The translations under genes and the position numbers were made by a program. 64,000 nucleotides of DNA, taken from the NCBI RefSeq assembly GCF_000720115.1, contig NZ_JOIR01000033.1, forward strand, positions 60,877-124,876. The letters are read 5' to 3'. Under the pieces are notes generated by a model that did no database searches, was not told the origin of the DNA, and saw only the letters and a list, made by a program, of their open reading frames with translations. Below, in pieces: positions 59,109-64,000 of the stretch. Position 1 is the first letter of the stretch, and each line of letters begins with the position of its first letter. The stretch comes from Streptomyces sp. NRRL F-2580. GTDB lineage: Bacteria > Actinomycetota > Actinomycetes > Streptomycetales > Streptomycetaceae.

Positions 59109-59121
59109 GAGGGATGGCCTT

Positions 59122-59315
59122 TCAGTGCTGGTGGGCGGGGACGCCGGTGGCACCCGCCATGGTCGCGGGCACGATCCTGAAGTCCCGTTCGAAGACCAGG
59201 TTGTGGAGGTCGGCGGCGGCGATGGCGCGCAGCGTGCGCAGTTCGGCGGCGGCCTGGGCGTCGTCGAAGACGTTCAGGGGCCACTCGGAGACCGTCGCCC
59301 CGCGCGGATGGGGGT
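59122..59315 (-). pseudogene. 3' fragment of an unknown gene
   Basis: A frame with strong coding character but no start codon: VSEWPLNVFDDAQAAAELRT, IAAADLHNLVFERDFRIVPA, ending GVPAHQH and a TGA whose complement is at 59122-59124. It lies 13 nt upstream of the broken monooxygenase on the same strand, so both may once have been one operon. Family not recognised. Confidence 0.5.
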
Positions 59316-59318
59316 GGT

Positions 59319-59417
59319 GGAAGCCTGGCCCGCCAGAACGGCGAGGACGTCTTCACCGCCACGGCGACGATCACCACCGCGGCGCCCTTCCGCCTCCGCG
59401 TCTACGCCGCGCCCTGA
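59319..59417 (+). pseudogene. 3' fragment of another unknown gene
   Basis: Plus-strand frame GSLARQNGEDVFTATATITT then AAPFRLRVYAAP and TGA at 59415-59417, with near-perfect GC3. No start or upstream coding sequence remains, and it abuts the minus-strand fragment almost head to tail, as expected at a deletion junction. Confidence 0.45.
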
Positions 59418-59492
59418 TCCCTCCGCCCGGGAACGGCCGCCTGGGACCGGCCGGGAGTGACCAGCCGGAAGCAATCGGCCGGATGAACGACG

Positions 59493-59529
59493 AAGGCGCC
59501 TGACCGGGTCTCCGCCCGGCAGGCGCCTT
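59493..59529. terminator. Bidirectional hairpin terminator
   Basis: A 10-bp outer stem AAGGCGCCTG/CAGGCGCCTT (59493-59502 with 59520-59529), an inner CCGGG/CCCGG stem, then TTTCCCTT. It serves the end of the phnA-like gene (stop at 59575, minus strand) and the plus-strand fragment. Confidence 0.7.
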
Positions 59530-59574
59530 TCCCTTCCCCGCGGAGCGCAGGACACGGGGGGCGGGACGCTCCGG

Positions 59575-59931
59575 TCAGACCTTCCTGACCACGCTGGACT
59601 TGAGCTGCATGGACCCGAAGCCCTCGATCCTGCAGTCGATGTCGTGGCCGTCGACACCCTCGACGAGGCGGATGTTGCGCACCTTGGTGCCGGCCTTGAT
59701 GCCCGTCGGGCTGCCCTTGACCTTCAGGCCCTTGACGACCGTCACGGTGTCCCCGTCGGCCAGTACGTTGCCGACCGCGTCCTTGATCACCCGCTCCCCG
59801 GGGCCCTCGCCGGGCTGGCCGGACACGAGCGGCCACTCGTGCCCGCACTCGGGGCAGACGAGGAGCGCGCCCATCTCGTAGGCGTACGCACCCGCGCATT
59901 CGGGGCAGGGAGGCAAGGGGGTCTCAGTCAC
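59575..59931 (-). CDS. phnA: PhnA-type zinc-ribbon protein (YjdM family)
   Basis: A 118-aa protein from the GTG at 59931 (VTETPLPP...). It begins with a zinc ribbon, [20 protein letters not shown] plus CGHEW, followed by the PhnA domain with [15 protein letters not shown] and [20 protein letters not shown]. Length equals E. coli PhnA/YjdM (111 aa). Despite the old name, a role in phosphonate use is not established. Confidence 0.9.
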   Translation of the reverse strand: MTETPLPPCPECAGAYAYEMGALLVCPECGHEWPLVSGQPGEGPGERVIKDAVGNVLADGDTVTVVKGLKVKGSPTGIKAGTKVRNIRLVEGVDGHDIDCRIEGFGSMQLKSSVVRKV

Positions 59932-60073
59932 CCCGACAGTATATTTCCGGCCATCCTCGCAGGTCGGCGCACGCATGCCCGCTCCGGCGTGTGCGAGAGT
60001 CCCGTCTGCGCGGTTCACGAGGGGACGCCGGACCGCCGGGCCCCGCTCTCGCCACCCAGTCCAGGAGGTCCAT

Positions 60074-61702
60074 GTGTCTGCCGCATCGAGCTACGCGTCC
60101 GGGGTCTGCGAAGTGCCGCTGCTGGGCGATACCATCGGCGAGAACCTGGACCGGACCGTGCGGAGGTTCCCCGGGCGCGACGCGCTCGTCGACGTGGCCG
60201 CCGGGCGCAGGTGGACGTACGCGGAACTGGCCGCCGACGTCGACGCGCTCGCGCTCGGACTGCTGGACCTGGGCATCGTCAAGGGCGACCGCGTCGGCAT
60301 CTGGGCCCCCAACCGCGCGGAGTGGACGCTGGTGCAGTACGCCACCGCCAAGATCGGGGCGGTTCTCGTCACCGTGAACCCCGCGTACCGCTCCCACGAA
60401 CTGGAGTACGTACTCCGGCAGTCCGGGGTCCGTCTGCTGGCCGCGGCGGACCGGTTCAAGACCTCCGACTACGCGGCCATGATCGAGGAAGTGCGGCCGC
60501 GCTGCCCGCTGCTGGAGTTCGTGGCGCTGCTGGGCGGGACCCTGTGGACCTCCCTGCTGGAGCGGGGCCGCCAGGGCGACCCGGCGGAGCTGGCCCGCGC
60601 GCAGGCCGCGCTGAGCCCTGACGACGCGGTCAACATCCAATACACCTCGGGGACCACGGGCTTCCCCAAGGGCGCGACCCTCTCGCACCACAACATCCTC
60701 AACAACGGCTTCTTCGTGGGCGAGCTGTGCCACTACACCGAGCAGGACCGGGTCTGCATCCCGGTCCCCTTCTACCACTGCTTCGGCATGGTGATGGGCA
60801 ACCTCGCGTGCACCAGCCACGGCGCGGCCATGGTGATCCCGGCGCCGTCCTTCGAGCCCGCGGCCACCCTCGCCGCGGTGGAATCGGAGTCGTGCACCTC
60901 GCTCTACGGAGTTCCCACCATGTTCATCGCCGAGCTGGCGGATCCCGGATTCGACGCGTACGACCTGTCCAGCCTGCGGACGGGGATCATGGCGGGATCG
61001 CCCTGTCCGGTGGAGGTGATGAAGGAGGTCATCGACCGGATGGGCATGACCGAGGTGTCCATTTGCTACGGGATGACGGAGACCTCGCCCGTCTCCACGC
61101 AGACCCGCGCCGACGACTCGGTCGAGCGGCGGGTGTCCACGGTGGGCCGCGTCGGGCCGCACCTCGAAGTGAAGGTGGTCGATCCACAGTCCGGCCTGAC
61201 GGTGCCCCGCGGAGAACCGGGCGAACTGTGCACCCGCGGCTACTCGGTCATGCTCGGCTACTGGGAGGAACCGGAGCGGACCGCCGAGGCCGTGGACGCG
61301 GCCCGCTGGATGCACACCGGCGACCTGGCCGTCATGGACGACGACGGCTACGTGAGCATCACCGGGCGGATCAAGGACATGGTGATCCGCGGCGGGGAGA
61401 ACCTCTACCCGCGCGAGATCGAGGAGTTCCTCCACACCCATCCGGACGTCCTGGACGTCCAGGTCATCGGCGTGCCCGACGCGAAGTACGGGGAGGAGCT
61501 GATGGCGTGGGTGCGGATGCGCGAGGGCGCCGAGCCGCTGACCGCGGCCGCGGTGCGGGCGTACTGCGACGGCCGGCTGGCCCACTTCAAGATCCCGCGC
61601 TACGTGCACGTCGTGGAGGAGTTCCCCATGACCGTCACCGGGAAGATCCGCAAGGTGGAGATGCGCGAGGCGGCGGTCCGGCTGCTGGAACTGCCCTGCT
61701 GA
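60074..61702 (+). CDS. Fatty-acyl-CoA/carboxylic acid synthetase (AMP-binding)
   Basis: A 542-aa adenylate-forming enzyme that activates a carboxylic acid, then transfers it to CoA. Core motifs: P-loop-like [18 protein letters not shown] (A3), YGMTETSP (A5), [18 protein letters not shown] (A7), [17 protein letters not shown] (A8) and the catalytic Lys region [11 protein letters not shown] (A10). The GTG at 60074 is chosen because AGGAGG lies 5 nt upstream; the nearby ATG is out of frame. Sequence order and length fit medium/long-chain FadD-like enzymes. It stands alone between phnA (divergent) and a serine hydrolase. Confidence 0.92.
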   Translation: MSAASSYASGVCEVPLLGDTIGENLDRTVRRFPGRDALVDVAAGRRWTYAELAADVDALALGLLDLGIVKGDRVGIWAPNRAEWTLVQYATAKIGAVLVTVNPAYRSHELEYVLRQSGVRLLAAADRFKTSDYAAMIEEVRPRCPLLEFVALLGGTLWTSLLERGRQGDPAELARAQAALSPDDAVNIQYTSGTTGFPKGATLSHHNILNNGFFVGELCHYTEQDRVCIPVPFYHCFGMVMGNLACTSHGAAMVIPAPSFEPAATLAAVESESCTSLYGVPTMFIAELADPGFDAYDLSSLRTGIMAGSPCPVEVMKEVIDRMGMTEVSICYGMTETSPVSTQTRADDSVERRVSTVGRVGPHLEVKVVDPQSGLTVPRGEPGELCTRGYSVMLGYWEEPERTAEAVDAARWMHTGDLAVMDDDGYVSITGRIKDMVIRGGENLYPREIEEFLHTHPDVLDVQVIGVPDAKYGEELMAWVRMREGAEPLTAAAVRAYCDGRLAHFKIPRYVHVVEEFPMTVTGKIRKVEMREAAVRLLELPC

Positions 61703-61756
61703 CGCGGCGCGTTGTGGCCCGGATGGCCGTTCGTTCAGCCCGATGATCTTCAGTAG

Positions 61757-63046
<1,290 letters not shown>

Positions 63047-63052
63047 CGCACC

Positions 63053-63310
63053 TCAGCCGGCGCCTGCCGCGTCGTCGCAGGCGGGACAGACCAGGCCGGC
63101 GTACTGCGGGTCGTACCACGCGGAGCCGGGCTGCCCCGGCGGCTGCCAGGAGGCCCTCCGCATGGCGAACGTGTCCCTGCCGCAGAAGGTCCGCGGGCCG
63201 GGGACGGCCGTCATGCCGGGGGCGGCCGGCGCCGCGTGCACCCGCCGTACGGACGGCTCGCCGCCCTCTGCCGATCCGCCGAGCTCGTACACGACGACGC
63301 ATTCGCTCAT
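63053..63310 (-). CDS. Small conserved protein with CxxC
   Basis: An 85-aa protein: MSECVVVYELGG, RTFCGRDTFAMRRASW, DPQYAGLVCPACDD. The spaced Cys residues (one in RTFC, then CPAC) could bind zinc. Similar small proteins occur in Streptomyces, but I know no function. Convergent with the serine hydrolase gene (6-nt gap). Confidence 0.6.
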   Translation of the reverse strand: MSECVVVYELGGSAEGGEPSVRRVHAAPAAPGMTAVPGPRTFCGRDTFAMRRASWQPPGQPGSAWYDPQYAGLVCPACDDAAGAG

Positions 63311-63510
63311 ACCCCGACGGTAGGCCGCCCACGGGCGTCCCGCGGGACCGACACCGGGAAACCGGACGGGTGAGCCGGGTGCACCTCGGTTCACCTGCCC
63401 GGGGCGAGCAGCGTGTCGGGCCGCCGACCCCGGCCGGGGTTCGCCATCCTGGGCCGGGCGCGGTCCCGCAGGAGCCGCGGCCCCTCCCCCACGGCGAGAA
63501 GGAGCACGGC

Positions 63511-63723
63511 ATGCCCTCGGACGCGATCGGACGTTTCCTCGCGGCGTTGGACCCCGACCACCGGGAGGCCGTCAGCGGCAGACCGCGCGAGGAGCAGGAG
63601 CGTCTCGCGGCCGCCTGGGAGCGGGAACTGGCGTCGGACGACGAGCTCGACACCCTCGACGAACTGTCTCCCCCCGCGGCCGAGGCCGAGGCGGCGCGCC
63701 GCGTCATGGCCCGCGAAGCCTGA
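63511..63723 (+). CDS. Small acidic helical protein, unknown
   Basis: A 70-aa protein rich in Ala, Glu and Asp, apparently all helix (RFLAALDPDHREAVSGRP, ERLAAAWERELASDDELDTL). AAGGAG lies 6 nt before the ATG and GC3 is high. No family is recognised. Confidence 0.55.
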   Translation: MPSDAIGRFLAALDPDHREAVSGRPREEQERLAAAWERELASDDELDTLDELSPPAAEAEAARRVMAREA

Positions 63724-63743
63724 CCAGCGCAAGCGCCGCCCCC

Positions 63744-63965
63744 GGGGCTCCGCCCCACACCCCGCGCCTCAAGCGCCGGCGAGGCTGAATTTGCGCGGCG
63801 GAGGCTGGACAGTGCGGCTGAATTACCGGTGCTCCGCCCCGCACCCCGCTCCTCAAACGCCGGAGGGGCTGGATTGTGCGGCGCGGCTGGACAGCGCGGC
63901 GCAAAGATCGGGGCTCCGCCCCGGACCCCGCGCCTCAAACGCCGGCGAGGCTGAATTTGTGCGGC
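63744..63965. repeat. Three copies of a Streptomyces-type intergenic repeat
   Basis: Three diverged copies (about 63744-63800, 63829-63883, 63910-63965) of a unit beginning GGGGCTCCGCCCC, then ACCCCGCGCCTCAAACGCCGG and GAGGCTGAATTTGTGCGGCG. The spacers share GGCTGGACAG and CGGCTGAATT pieces. I know this unit as a family scattered between Streptomyces genes; the copies run to the window edge. No gene lies in 63724-64000. Confidence 0.8.
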
Positions 63966-64000
63966 GAGCGGGCCAGCCCGGCCGGTTGGGACGGGGGTGG

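Overview
The window looks like a Streptomyces-type actinobacterial chromosome. The DNA is very GC-rich, coding frames have G or C in almost every third codon position, and GTG starts are common. Family content fits too: SpoIIE/RsbW-type phosphatase, MAB_1171c-type membrane protein, KdpFABC, and a WD40-NACHT receptor. A genus-level call from sequence alone is an inference. No rRNA, tRNA, CRISPR array, integrase or transposase was recognised.

Layout. 1-3.2 kb: the end of an unseen gene with a perfect hairpin, a VOC/glyoxalase-like protein, a decayed LuxR-type regulator and recQ. 3.5-8.5 kb: the kdp potassium pump operon (a 27-aa membrane peptide, kdpF, kdpA, kdpB, kdpC), followed by only a scar of its sensor kinase kdpD. 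8.6-16.9 kb: a membrane protein, an MMPL lipid-type exporter, a KS-AT polyketide synthase coupled to an alpha-oxoamine synthase (AOS), and a phosphopantetheinyl transferase. 17-20.5 kb: a PAS/GAF/SpoIIE/HATPase regulator facing a Ser/Thr kinase. 20.8-22.8 kb: three secreted glycine-rich proteins, each with its own terminator. 23-27.4 kb: an orphan reading frame, a PBP4-type carboxypeptidase, a TetR regulator and a MAB_1171c-type protein. 27.7-33 kb: an XRE regulator and ImmA-like peptidase facing a second PKS gene (KS-ACP-AOS) with its SDR partner.

33.2-45.5 kb is the most striking part, a conflict or immunity-type island. It holds a TPR-CHAT protease, a small EACC1-like protein, a small helical protein with a C-terminal amyloid-like motif, and a STAND/TPR ATPase carrying a similar motif at its N-terminus. 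Facing it is a 1,946-aa TIR / phosphoesterase-like / NACHT / pentapeptide / WD40 receptor whose phosphoesterase metal ligands are largely lost.

45.6-64 kb: an ArsB/SLC13-type permease; an operon of a two-TM protein, a cupin and an inositol-monophosphatase-like enzyme; a transmembrane Ser/Thr kinase; a GT1 glycosyltransferase; a giant secreted lysozyme-like/SGNH hydrolase; an AOC-like secreted protein; a patch of broken genes around 58.4-59.4 kb; a PhnA-type protein; an acyl-CoA ligase; a serine hydrolase; and a short repeat family at the right edge.

How the genes may work together (inference). The two PKS-AOS genes are complementary: one has AT but no ACP, the other has ACP but no AT. With the PPTase and MMPL exporter nearby they could form one split pathway to an alpha-aminoketone-type lipid. 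The 33-45 kb genes resemble NTP-dependent conflict systems of multicellular bacteria, in which a STAND sensor activates a protease or membrane effector through amyloid-like templating.
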